Shown: piece after piece, positions 7,304 through 13,510 of the stretch
Layout: every line of letters starts with the position of its first letter
How positions within the stretch are numbered: position 1 is the stretch's first letter
IMG/VR virus record: IMGVR_UViG_3300037200_000222
Location: 1 to 37,632 of that record
Reading direction: 5' to 3' (one strand)
DNA: 37,632 nucleotides
Source of the DNA: a virus
The notes under the pieces: model-generated
What the model was told of the DNA's origin: nothing
Seen by the model: only the letters and a program-made list of their open reading frames with translations
Database searches by the model: none
Translations under genes and position numbers: made by a program

Positions 7304-7935
7304 AGATCATCACGGACCATCCTCTCGCCGAGTGGTCGCCCGATCATATTCACCCCAAGGGCACTGCCACCGACTCGACCACGAATGCCGGATTCAACCG
7401 GAAGCTTTTCGCGCTGATCCCCGGGGTGAGCCTGCTGGACCTGGGATGCGCAGGTGGCGGGCTGGTTGCCAGTATCATCTATGATCACGGTTTCGCCATC
7501 GGGGTCGACGGCTCGGATTACAGCAAGCAGCGCTCCCGTGCCTCCTGGAGTACAATTCCCGGGAACCTGTTCACCGCGGATATCACCCATCCTTTCACCC
7601 TGGAAGACGATAAGGGCAATCCTGTCCTGTTCGATGTGGTGACCGCGTGGGAAGTGCTGGAGCACATCCCGGAGTCCTCTGTCGAGGCGATGATGAGCAA
7701 CGTGGAAAGGCACCTTTCCCCGGAAGGGCTGTTCATCTGCTCCATCTCCCAGAGCAGGGATCACTGGGAGGGCTTTGACTATCACGTGACCATAGAACAG
7801 CGCCCCTGGTGGATCGGGAAGCTTGGTGAACTCGGCTGGCGCGAGCGCCCTGAACTCAATGACTACTTTACCCCGGACTGGGTGCGGGGTCCGGACCGGG
7901 GAATGGATTCTTTCGCCATGGTGGTGAGCAAGTGA
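7300..7935 (+). CDS. class I SAM-dependent methyltransferase
   Basis: GTG at 7300 overlaps the previous stop (GTGA); 211 residues. Motif I is LLDLGCAGGG (45-54), the SAM-binding glycine loop. Motif II has acidic residues in IGVDGSDYSK (67-76). FDVVTAWEVLEHI (111-123) is the usual motif IV region of small-molecule and sugar methyltransferases of the Methyltransf_11/23 type. The C-terminal strand EGLFICSIS fits the Rossmann fold. No target-recognition domain for DNA is present, and the gene is embedded among glycosyltransferases. O- or N-methylation of a sugar is therefore more likely than DNA methylation, but that is inferred. It also overlaps the downstream gene by four bases (GTGA). Confidence 0.85.
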   Translation: MKIITDHPLAEWSPDHIHPKGTATDSTTNAGFNRKLFALIPGVSLLDLGCAGGGLVASIIYDHGFAIGVDGSDYSKQRSRASWSTIPGNLFTADITHPFTLEDDKGNPVLFDVVTAWEVLEHIPESSVEAMMSNVERHLSPEGLFICSISQSRDHWEGFDYHVTIEQRPWWIGKLGELGWRERPELNDYFTPDWVRGPDRGMDSFAMVVSK

Positions 7936-8942
7936 CATTCACCGTGGTAGTCCCCACGATCCGCGAGGAATGTGCCGTCAAGTGGGTGGAAGAATGGAAA
8001 GACGACCTCCGCGACGCCCGGGTCATCATCGTGGAAGACAATCCCGAGGCTACATTCAGGCTCCCGGGAGTAGAGCACTACTCCTGGCGTGATATCGATG
8101 CCGAGCTTGGTCAGGATGCCTGGATCATCCCCCGGCGGACTTCTGCCTGCCGTTCCTACGGGTTCCTGAAAGCCCTGGAGGGCGACGCAGATTACATCTG
8201 GACCACCGATGACGACTGCTATCCCGAGGATGCCCGCAAGGGGCGGTACGCGGAGCTGCTGAAGCTGAATTTCGGCGAGGTTACCTCTGATGACGTGATG
8301 AACGGGTGGTGGAACACCATCTCCAGCTCCGGGCTTTATCCTCGTGGCTACCCGTATGACATCCGCGGCAGGTCCCGCCCGGTGATGGTCCACCACGGGC
8401 TCTGGAGCAATATCCCCGACCTGGACGGGATCACCCAGCTTGCGAATCCGGATTTCCGCCTGAATCCCTCGTACTTCTCAGAAGTGGTTCCGGAGAAGGC
8501 GCTCTTCCCGTTCTGCATCATGAACGTGACATTCCGCAGGGAAGCTGCTCCTTTGCTGTACATGCTCCTGATGGGGAAGGATCCCAAGGGGGACCCCTGG
8601 GGCTTTGACCGCTTCGATGACATCTGGGGCGGGGTCATGATGAAGAAGGTCGCAGATCATCTCGGCTGGGCAGTCACCTCCGGCTCTCCCTCAGTGCACC
8701 ATTCCCGCGCCTCAGACCCGCACAGGAACGCGGAGCTGGAAGCCCCCGGGATGAAAGCCCATGAGGAATTCTGGCGTCTCATGGAGGCTGCCAGGCTCAC
8801 CGGGACCGATGCTGCCTCCTGCTACCGGGAGCTGGCTGACGCTATCCGGGAGATCAGGATCGGGACGCCCCGCAAGTACTACTGGCGCACGCTGTCAGAT
8901 GCCATGAAGATATGGGCGGACCTGACGGAAGGAAGCGCATGA
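7932..8942 (+). CDS. UDP-arabinopyranose mutase-like (RGP family) protein
   Basis: GTG at 7932 overlaps the upstream stop (GTGA); 336 residues. The sequence follows the plant reversibly glycosylated polypeptide/UDP-arabinopyranose mutase family: an N-terminal VVVPTIRE strand, a DDD motif (93-95, IWTTDDDCYPED), the segment RGYPYDIRGR (138-147) around the arginine expected to be auto-glycosylated, HHGLWSNIPDLDGITQL (154-170), FPFCIMNVTFRRE (192-204) and RFDDIWGG (227-234). Plant members interconvert UDP-arabinopyranose and UDP-arabinofuranose. Activity here is unproven, but nearly all family landmarks are present. Between two glycosyltransferases and beside a methyltransferase, it could make an activated pentofuranose for them or act as a transferase. 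Not a common phage gene to my knowledge. Confidence 0.82.
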   Translation: MTFTVVVPTIREECAVKWVEEWKDDLRDARVIIVEDNPEATFRLPGVEHYSWRDIDAELGQDAWIIPRRTSACRSYGFLKALEGDADYIWTTDDDCYPEDARKGRYAELLKLNFGEVTSDDVMNGWWNTISSSGLYPRGYPYDIRGRSRPVMVHHGLWSNIPDLDGITQLANPDFRLNPSYFSEVVPEKALFPFCIMNVTFRREAAPLLYMLLMGKDPKGDPWGFDRFDDIWGGVMMKKVADHLGWAVTSGSPSVHHSRASDPHRNAELEAPGMKAHEEFWRLMEAARLTGTDAASCYRELADAIREIRIGTPRKYYWRTLSDAMKIWADLTEGSA

Positions 8943-9631
8943 GCATGCTGGTGATGGTTCCCGCGAGGGGGCACCGCAAGCAGGCAGAAGCCCTGCTGGA
9001 GAGCTTCGAGAAGAACACTGATTCCGCGGAGCTGGTCTTCATCCTCGATCCCGATGACCAGGACACCTTCGAGGGAATCGACTGGAAAGATGCCGCGGTC
9101 GTGGCGCTGTCCCCGAGAGGGTCCCTCGCGGAGAAGCTGAACGAGACTGCCGCCGGGTTCATTGATGACTATTCCGCGATCATGTTCGCCCGCGATGATA
9201 ACGTGTTCCTCACCGAGCACTGGGATACCGTGATGCTCGCGGAACTGAAGAACATGGGCGGCACCGGGATGCTCTACCCGGATAACCGGAGAAGGCGCGA
9301 CATCCCCGAGGTCATCATGATCTCCACGGATATCATCCGGGAGCTGGACTTTTTCGCCGAGCCGCATATGGGGCGCTTCTACTTCGATAACGCCTGGGCT
9401 GACATGGGACGCCGCTCGGACCTGCTGCGGTTCGTCCCGGAAGTGATCATGGAGCACCGGCATGTCCCCGAGGGGGAGCATGATGCGCTTTTCCATGAAA
9501 TAGAGAACAGGCAGGGCGATGCAGACCTGCAGACGTACCAGCAGTGGCGCGCCGTCCAGCTGCCGATGACGGTCTCCCTGCTTCGCAGGGCATTTAATCC
9601 GGATCTAAAGTGGCTACTGGGAAAGGTCTGA
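8939..9631 (+). CDS. GT-A type glycosyltransferase 2 (paralog of 6587 gene)
   Basis: ATG at 8939 overlaps the previous stop as ATGA and has GAAGGA upstream, so it is preferred over an upstream in-frame GTG/ATG-type start at 8912. 230 residues. It shares with the 6587 protein LVFILDPDD (32-40), GGTGMLYPDNRRR (107-119), IPEVIMISTDI (122-132) and DNAWADMG (150-157). The acidic motif is RDD (85-87) where the paralog has EDD, so the metal-binding site differs slightly. LRFVPEVIMEHRH (163-175) matches the paralog's LRFCPDVLFENFH. Probable sugar transferase of the same cassette, arising by duplication and since diverged. Donor and acceptor are unknown. Confidence 0.8.
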   Translation: MSMLVMVPARGHRKQAEALLESFEKNTDSAELVFILDPDDQDTFEGIDWKDAAVVALSPRGSLAEKLNETAAGFIDDYSAIMFARDDNVFLTEHWDTVMLAELKNMGGTGMLYPDNRRRRDIPEVIMISTDIIRELDFFAEPHMGRFYFDNAWADMGRRSDLLRFVPEVIMEHRHVPEGEHDALFHEIENRQGDADLQTYQQWRAVQLPMTVSLLRRAFNPDLKWLLGKV

Positions 9632-9632
9632 A

Positions 9633-9974
9633 ATGCCCCGAGTTCAGCTTCCGCCAGGATGCATAGGATTCTCCGACGGGAACGACCGGTTCATCCCCGA
9701 GGGGTCGAACCGCTTCGTCAACATCGATGACACCGATCCCGCCGGGGCGAAGGCGCTGAGAAAACTGAAGAGCCAGGACTACGCCTCCGCGGGTCTGGTC
9801 GATGCGGGTCCGGAGAAGATGTTCGTACGAGGGGGTCCCGAGGGTAGATGGTGCCCGGAGTGCCCGTGCAACACCATCCATCATTCCTGGACGAAAATCT
9901 GCCCTTCTTGCGGTGGCGAGACAGTTCCTGAGAGCGAGATGTCCCGGACCAGGCTGGAGAAGTGGATTCCTTAG
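9633..9974 (+). CDS. small zinc-ribbon-like protein
   Basis: ATG at 9633 one base after the previous stop, with AAAGG upstream; 113 residues. The C-terminal half has WCPECPCN (73-80), HH at 83-84 and CPSCGGE (90-96), a likely zinc ribbon using C74/C77 and C90/C93. The N-terminal half (PPGCIGFSDGNDRFIPEGSN) looks like a small beta unit. I do not know its function. It is last in the sugar cassette and is followed at once by an intrinsic terminator. Several similar CxxC proteins lie elsewhere in this window (10047, 10729, 22891, 25296). Confidence 0.75.
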   Translation: MPRVQLPPGCIGFSDGNDRFIPEGSNRFVNIDDTDPAGAKALRKLKSQDYASAGLVDAGPEKMFVRGGPEGRWCPECPCNTIHHSWTKICPSCGGETVPESEMSRTRLEKWIP

Positions 9975-9989
9975 CCAGCTTTTCCATTC

Positions 9990-10024
9990 ACCCCGTAATC
10001 CGAATCGGCTTGCGGGGTTTTTTC
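9990..10024 (+). terminator. intrinsic terminator after sugar cassette
   Basis: ACCCCG (9990-9995) pairs with CGGGGT (10013-10018), with an inner TCCGAATCGG region that can add pairs, and the stem is followed by a run of six T (10018-10023). This is a textbook Rho-independent terminator, 16 bases after the stop at 9974 and upstream of the next ATG at 10047. Confidence 0.8.
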
Positions 10025-10046
10025 ATGCAACGAGAAAGGTGAGCAC

Positions 10047-10721
10047 ATGCTCTTTTCCCGCTCAGATGTCATGAGCATCAGCATTCCGAGCGCGTCCGGA
10101 GGGTGTGGCAGAAACCATATCCGACCCGTCCGCAACGGAGCCCCCGATAAGGTCTTCAAGATTGAATGCGCGCCCTGTGAAGGGTACCTCAAGGGCGACC
10201 GCAAGCCCCAGGTCCTGCGATACGAGCTGGACCCGAACACCCATACCGTACTGTCCCAGCAGCGCGTCGCGGATGCGGACCCGCACTGGGCATCCACTCC
10301 GTACGCGACCTCGGAGACCCCGGACGAGCGCAAGACCCACAAGCGCCAGATGGAGATGGGCGAGAAGCAGCTCGCGACCATCCAGGCACTGACCGCGGCA
10401 AAGGCTGCCGGCATCAACGTCCCCCCGGAAGCTCTCTTCATGATCGAGCACTACCTTCCCGGGCAGGTTGTGCAGGGCACGGTACTGTGCGCGGACAAGC
10501 ACGAGAATCCTGCCGGCATCAAGTTCTGCGGCGAGTGCGGCATGAGCATGAACGCCAAAGCTGAGGTCGAGCCTCCCGTCAAGGAGATTCCTGCTGATGA
10601 ACCTGCCGGAATCCCCCTGGATATGCTCCACATCGCCACGCTGAAGAAACTGTGCCGCGAGGCTGGGCTAAGTGACCGGGGGAAGAAGCCGGAACTCATC
10701 GAGCGACTGAAGAACGCGTAA
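10047..10721 (+). CDS. zinc-motif protein with C-terminal SAP domain
   Basis: ATG at 10047 preceded by AAAGGTGAG; an in-frame ATG at 10071 is an alternative. 224 residues. Residues 20-44 hold a C-x3-H and C-x2-C set (C20, H24, C41, C44). Residues 148-164 hold C148, H152, C161 and C164 in a second small zinc-binding unit (KFCGECGMSM). Residues 191-223 (LDMLHIATLKKLCREAGL, then KKPELIERL) match a SAP helix-turn-helix, a nucleic-acid-binding motif that often ends actinophage structural-region proteins. The middle is polar and helical. A DNA-binding role at the head-neck junction is possible but not shown by the sequence. Eight bases separate it from the next start. Confidence 0.75.
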   Translation: MLFSRSDVMSISIPSASGGCGRNHIRPVRNGAPDKVFKIECAPCEGYLKGDRKPQVLRYELDPNTHTVLSQQRVADADPHWASTPYATSETPDERKTHKRQMEMGEKQLATIQALTAAKAAGINVPPEALFMIEHYLPGQVVQGTVLCADKHENPAGIKFCGECGMSMNAKAEVEPPVKEIPADEPAGIPLDMLHIATLKKLCREAGLSDRGKKPELIERLKNA

Positions 10722-10728
10722 GGGGCAT

Positions 10729-11124
10729 ATGAGCAGAGCAGCCGGGCTGTGCGTGAAATGTGGCGGTCCCAAACGCGGACGTTCAGCCCGGACTGCTGCC
10801 CCCATTGGTCAGTGCGAAAGCTGCCGGGGAGATATCTGCCTGAAGCACGCACGATGGCAGGGGGACTTTTACCTCTGTTATAAGTGTGAACGTAAAGGCA
10901 AGAAGAGTGACATTAACATCAGGATCGAGCTGCCTGACGAACTGGATTCCGTGCTAGCCACCCAGGAGCTGGAAAGCCAGCCTGAATCAGGGGAGGAGGT
11001 GATGCCCTGTGACTACCCCGCTGCCTCTCGGCTTGGCGCCTTACCTCAGCCCTCTTACGCTGATGACCGCTCCTACGGGGATCGATTTAGGACTTCGAGA
11101 CGATTCCTCCTGGTGACGACGTAA
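10729..11124 (+). CDS. small zinc-finger protein; uncertain C-terminus
   Basis: ATG at 10729; the upstream AAGG is a weak ribosome site. 131 residues to TAA at 11124. The first 55 residues carry CVKCGG (8-13), CESC (29-32), C37/H40 and CYKC (50-53), enough for two zinc sites. Residues 64-92 form an acidic tail. From about residue 92 the frame runs over the connector gene, whose GTG at 11009 follows GGGGAGGAGG (10990-10999), for about 116 bases. That part (PAASRLGALPQPSYADDRS) looks like a shadow. Other neighbours here overlap by only four bases, so the real stop may have been lost to an indel just upstream of 11009. Function unknown. Confidence 0.65.
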   Translation: MSRAAGLCVKCGGPKRGRSARTAAPIGQCESCRGDICLKHARWQGDFYLCYKCERKGKKSDINIRIELPDELDSVLATQELESQPESGEEVMPCDYPAASRLGALPQPSYADDRSYGDRFRTSRRFLLVTT

Positions 11125-12002
11125 CTCCAGCGCAGAATATCAATGAAATCTGGAATATGTGCTCGCGGGCGACCGCACGCGTCGATGAATACTGCAACCA
11201 GGCTCTCCGTGCAACTATCGACACCGAATTGATGCACGGTCCCGATTACAGGGTCACCAGCGGTCCCGGGGCAGGGGGCGGCAGCCCCACTCCTTACTGG
11301 GGCAACGCCGGGTACAACGCCCGGATCGTGCTGTCCCGGTGGCCGGTGCTGGAAGTGACGAATGTCCAGACCTGCCCGAATAGCCTGTGGCCACGACAGT
11401 GGACGGCACTCCCCACTGGGTACTACGAGCCGGAATCTCCCCCGATCGGGATCTACGGGTCTGCTGCAGCCGGGGGGGCTGCCCAAGGCGGGCAGGCGAT
11501 CATCATCGCCCCCGGGTATATCACCTGGAACTACGGGCGCAACGGCTGGGCTATCCAGATCACCTACATTAACGGGTGGCCGCACACGGAGATCACGGAG
11601 TATATCGCGGCTGGCGTCAGCGAGATTCCCGTGGACGATACCACCGGCTGGGCGACCGAGAACTACTTCAATACCTTCACCGGGGCGACCGGGACGATCA
11701 AGGACTCGGGTCAGCAGGAATCAGTTCACGTCACCGAAGCCTCCGTGGCATCCGGACCCGGGACGCTGACTCTCGCCTCCCCGACGAATTACCCCCATCA
11801 GGCAGGAACCCTGCTCACTACGCTGCCTTCCTCCGTGGAGCAGGCGTGCATCTACTTCGCCACCGCGGAGGCGCTCACAAGAGGTGCCACCTCCACCACG
11901 ATCCATTCCATCGGCGGGCACGCGCAATCCTCCGGTCAGTCCAGTGCCGAGCTGATCTCCGAAGGCGAGCTTCTCCTGAAGGCATTCAAGAGGACGATTT
12001 AG
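11009..12002 (+). CDS. head-tail connector protein, frame broken near 11090
   Basis: A GTG at 11009 with GGAGGAGG ending 9 bases upstream opens TTPLPLGLAPYLSPLTLM then TAPTGID, the usual N-terminus of actinophage head-tail connectors. That frame closes at TGA 11114-11116. The rest (FETIPPGDDVTPAQ, then CSRATARVDEYCNQALRAT and on) is in the +1 frame, open from 11091 to TAG 12000-12002. Joining GAT (11084-11086) to TTC (11094) skips seven bases and gives a smooth GIDFETIPPG protein of about 328 residues. Residues from about 175 to 245 form a Thr/Gly-rich beta insert; the C-terminal helix returns to the connector fold. Taken alone, the second frame would start at ATG 11157 and lack the conserved N-terminus. 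Either a programmed hop or a frameshift mutation or error. Connector role is from sequence style and position. Confidence 0.75.
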
Positions 12003-12121
12003 AGCGGCGACGGGAGCCATTGCGAATAAACATGGCGACGGGAGTCATCCAGACATGTTTTCCCAGCCCCAACCAGCCCAGGCTGATAACTCCCGTTCTC
12101 ACGTGGCTGTCCTCGCCGCTT
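12003..12121 (+). other. structured spacer, possible RNA element
   Basis: AGCGGCGA (12003-12010) pairs with TCGCCGCT (12113-12120), closing a 118-nt region. Inside, ACGGGAGT (12038-12045) pairs with ACTCCCGT (12089-12096). A near-exact direct repeat GGCGACGGGAGYCAT occurs at 12006-12020 and 12034-12048, so the first copy could compete for the same partner. The 12133 gene's ribosome site (AGGAG, 12122-12126) lies just 3' of the closing stem. It might control translation of that gene. It lacks the T-loop of a tRNA. A short frame (ATG 12055 to TAG 12123, 22 residues) also runs through it, without a ribosome site. Confidence 0.4.
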
Positions 12122-12132
12122 AGGAGTATAAC

Positions 12133-12663
12133 ATGTCCTGCGGAACTCATAAGACCACGCGCCAGGCGCAGTCCGCGAACCGGAACACCCACTCGGTGAC
12201 GGTCGCAGCGCAGACAGCCTCCCGGGTCAGCGCAGCACGTGCCGCGGCAGCGAAGAAGCGCAGCACCCCTGCGGTGACGAAGGTCTCGACTACCAAGACC
12301 GCCACGGCTGCATCGAAAAAGCCGCAGACGGCGGCGGAAGCCGCGGGTGCAGCGAAAGCGTCCGCGACCGCAAGCAAGACAGCTTCCGCGACAGCCAGTG
12401 CCCACGCGAAAGCGACTGCCAGTGCGCATGCCAAGGCAACCGCGAGCGCGCACGCGAAAGCCACTGTCCGGGAAGACGCCCTGGAGAGGCGAGCATGCTA
12501 CATCAATCACCGGGATGCCACCTCAAGTGATTACGCACGAGAAGTGGCACGGGCGCGTCGCCGGGTAGCCAGGGCGCAGGCTAGGGCGATTACCCGTTCT
12601 GCCCGGCAGGCGGCAAAAGCGGTACGACCCTCCAGGTCGCAGCGGGCGCTTAAAGCCTCATAG
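12133..12663 (+). CDS. histone-like Lys/Ala-rich basic protein
   Basis: ATG at 12133 with AGGAG seven bases upstream; 176 residues. Composition is dominated by Ala, Lys, Arg, Ser and Thr. Residues 36-115 are a low-complexity (S/T)A(K/H) stretch like the tails of bacterial histone H1-like and HupS-type proteins, including three perfect ASAHAKAT units at 88-111. Residues 112-176 are a basic helical region with many Arg (REDALERRACY, then AREVARARRRVARAQARA). No membrane or signal segment is present. Such proteins bind DNA or RNA without sequence specificity. In a head-neck operon it may help condense packaged DNA or be injected with it; this is inference. A random basic shadow is unlikely, given a good ribosome site and an open frame in an otherwise filled region. 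Confidence 0.7.
   Translation: MSCGTHKTTRQAQSANRNTHSVTVAAQTASRVSAARAAAAKKRSTPAVTKVSTTKTATAASKKPQTAAEAAGAAKASATASKTASATASAHAKATASAHAKATASAHAKATVREDALERRACYINHRDATSSDYAREVARARRRVARAQARAITRSARQAAKAVRPSRSQRALKAS
12394..12465 (+). repeat. three tandem 24-bp units
   Basis: Three in-frame 24-base units encode ASAHAKAT each (residues 88-111 of the basic protein). The codons differ between units (for example CAC/CAT, AAA/AAG), so the protein repeat is better conserved than the DNA. That suggests selection on the peptide rather than a fresh slippage event. Confidence 0.8.
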
Positions 12664-12700
12664 CAATTTACGGAAAAATAAGATAAAATGACACAGGGCG
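12661..12700 (+). promoter_or_regulatory. AT-rich start-proximal segment, possible promoter
   Basis: An AT-rich island contains AAGATAAAATG (12681-12690) just after the stop of the basic protein. TAAAAT (12684-12689) could be a -10. No -35 is found at the right distance. A 14-codon frame (ATG 12688 to TAG 12730-12732) passes through the next ribosome site and ends overlapping a possible ATT start at 12728; it could be a leader peptide. Confidence 0.25.
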
Positions 12701-12712
12701 TATCTATGCCCA

Positions 12713-13243
12713 TTGGAGGCGATCGAAATTAGCATCGTCACCGTGCAGTCGTTTATGCTCAGCCTTCTGGACGGGCTTTCGATGCCCTACGGGAAGCCTG
12801 CGGCTAACGCGTACATCACCCCTCCGGACCCGCGGGTCAAGGCGAAAGTCCCGGCTATCTACATCTGGCCTTCCGAGGGTGACGAGAACCGCAGCCAGGC
12901 TCTCGGCGGCACTGTCCCCAGGAATACCGGGGTGGGCACTGCCTCCGGCACCAAGGGCAGGCTGCACTCCATGGACGTGTACCTGACCTGGTTCTCCAGC
13001 AATTCAGGCAAGCAGCAGGACCCGGTGTTCCCTGCAATGGTGGACGCGGTGATGTTCGCGCTGGGGTACAGCCAGCCCAACCCGGCGTACGTCACCGACC
13101 CGAACACGAATCTCACCTCGACTATCTACAACATAGGCGAGAACATGAAATACCGCATCGGGGTGGAATCCACTGATGACGAGCGCTGGCTGAGATACGA
13201 CTCTCTCATCACGTGCTCGATCTGGGAGATCTTCAATGCCTAG
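12713..13243 (+). CDS. neck/tail-terminator-like protein
   Basis: The first usual start is TTG at 12713, giving 176 residues, but that codon overlaps the best ribosome site GGAGG (12715-12719). An ATT at 12728, eight bases after GGAGG, would give a protein opening SIVTVQSFMLSLLDGL, which fits the N-terminus expected of the family. ATT is a rare but known bacterial start. Features: AYITPPDPRVKAKVPAIYIW (about 30-50), a Gly-rich turn GGTVPRNTGVG, a strand SMDVYLTWFSS, FPAMVDAVMFAL, GENMKYRIG and a C-terminal SLITCSIWEIF strand. Similar proteins lie between connector and tail tube in actinophages and are probably tail terminators or neck joining proteins. Assignment is by position and resemblance, without a catalytic motif. 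Confidence 0.7.
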   Translation: MEAIEISIVTVQSFMLSLLDGLSMPYGKPAANAYITPPDPRVKAKVPAIYIWPSEGDENRSQALGGTVPRNTGVGTASGTKGRLHSMDVYLTWFSSNSGKQQDPVFPAMVDAVMFALGYSQPNPAYVTDPNTNLTSTIYNIGENMKYRIGVESTDDERWLRYDSLITCSIWEIFNA

Positions 13244-13251
13244 GGAGGCAT

Positions 13252-13443
13252 GTGCTCGTCACTTTTCACGGTCATGAGGTCCTGACCTACCTGGGTTATA
13301 TCGATACTTCCACAGGACAGACCCTGGTATGCGAGCCCGGGGGAACTTACGAGATCATCCCTGAGATCACGCCAGGGGACGGGCGCTTCAGCGAAGTCCC
13401 GAAGAAAACCCAGAAGCCCAAGCCGGAAACAGAAGAGGGATAG
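13252..13443 (+). CDS. small neck-region protein
   Basis: GTG at 13252 with AGGGAGG (13241-13247) upstream, nine bases after the previous stop; 63 residues. It opens with a compact beta pattern LVTFHGHEVLTYLGYID and GQTLVCEPGGTYEI, then a Pro/Lys/Glu tail (KKTQKPKPETEEG). Short proteins of this look occur between neck genes and the tail tube in actinophages, function unknown to me. An ATG two bases upstream is in a different frame. The stop codon lies inside a perfect hairpin (13439-13456). Confidence 0.7.
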   Translation: MLVTFHGHEVLTYLGYIDTSTGQTLVCEPGGTYEIIPEITPGDGRFSEVPKKTQKPKPETEEG

Positions 13444-13475
13444 CGCTTGCGCTATCAGATTCATCAACATATAGC
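13439..13475 (+). promoter_or_regulatory. hairpin and possible promoter before tail tube gene
   Basis: GATAGCGC (13439-13446) and GCGCTATC (13449-13456) form a perfect 8-bp inverted repeat spaced by two bases, overlapping the stop of the small gene. Within and after it, TTGCGC (13447-13452) and TATAGC (13470-13475) are 17 bases apart, a possible -35/-10 pair for the abundant tail tube gene that starts at 13511. No T-run follows the hairpin. Confidence 0.35.
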
Positions 13476-13510
13476 AGGCGCTGCCCCGATAAGGGCACGG
13501 AAAGGACTGT

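Noticed and set aside
7300-7935. DNA methyltransferase of an anti-restriction system
   Set aside because: It has motif I and the WEVLEHI region of small-molecule methyltransferases, with no DNA target-recognition domain or DPPY/PCQ motif, and lies among sugar enzymes.
11009-12002. Simple prfB-like +1 slip at CTT (11093-11095) as the full explanation
   Set aside because: A slip on CTT CGA would restore the frame but insert LGL in place of the expected GIDFET. The GAT/GAC join fits the family better, and a +1 slip cannot explain the second break at 16630.
12003-12120. tRNA- or tmRNA-like gene
   Set aside because: The 8-bp closing stem resembles an acceptor arm, but no T-loop (TTCRANY with a proper stem) or anticodon arm can be drawn.
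12032-12199. ORF of 55 codons (ATG 12032) across the spacer and the basic protein start
   Set aside because: No ribosome site, atypical composition and large overlap with the well-supported 12133 gene in another frame.
13439-13456. Intrinsic terminator before the tail tube gene
   Set aside because: The stem is perfect but no T-run follows and it overlaps a stop codon. Kept only as a hairpin within a possible promoter region.
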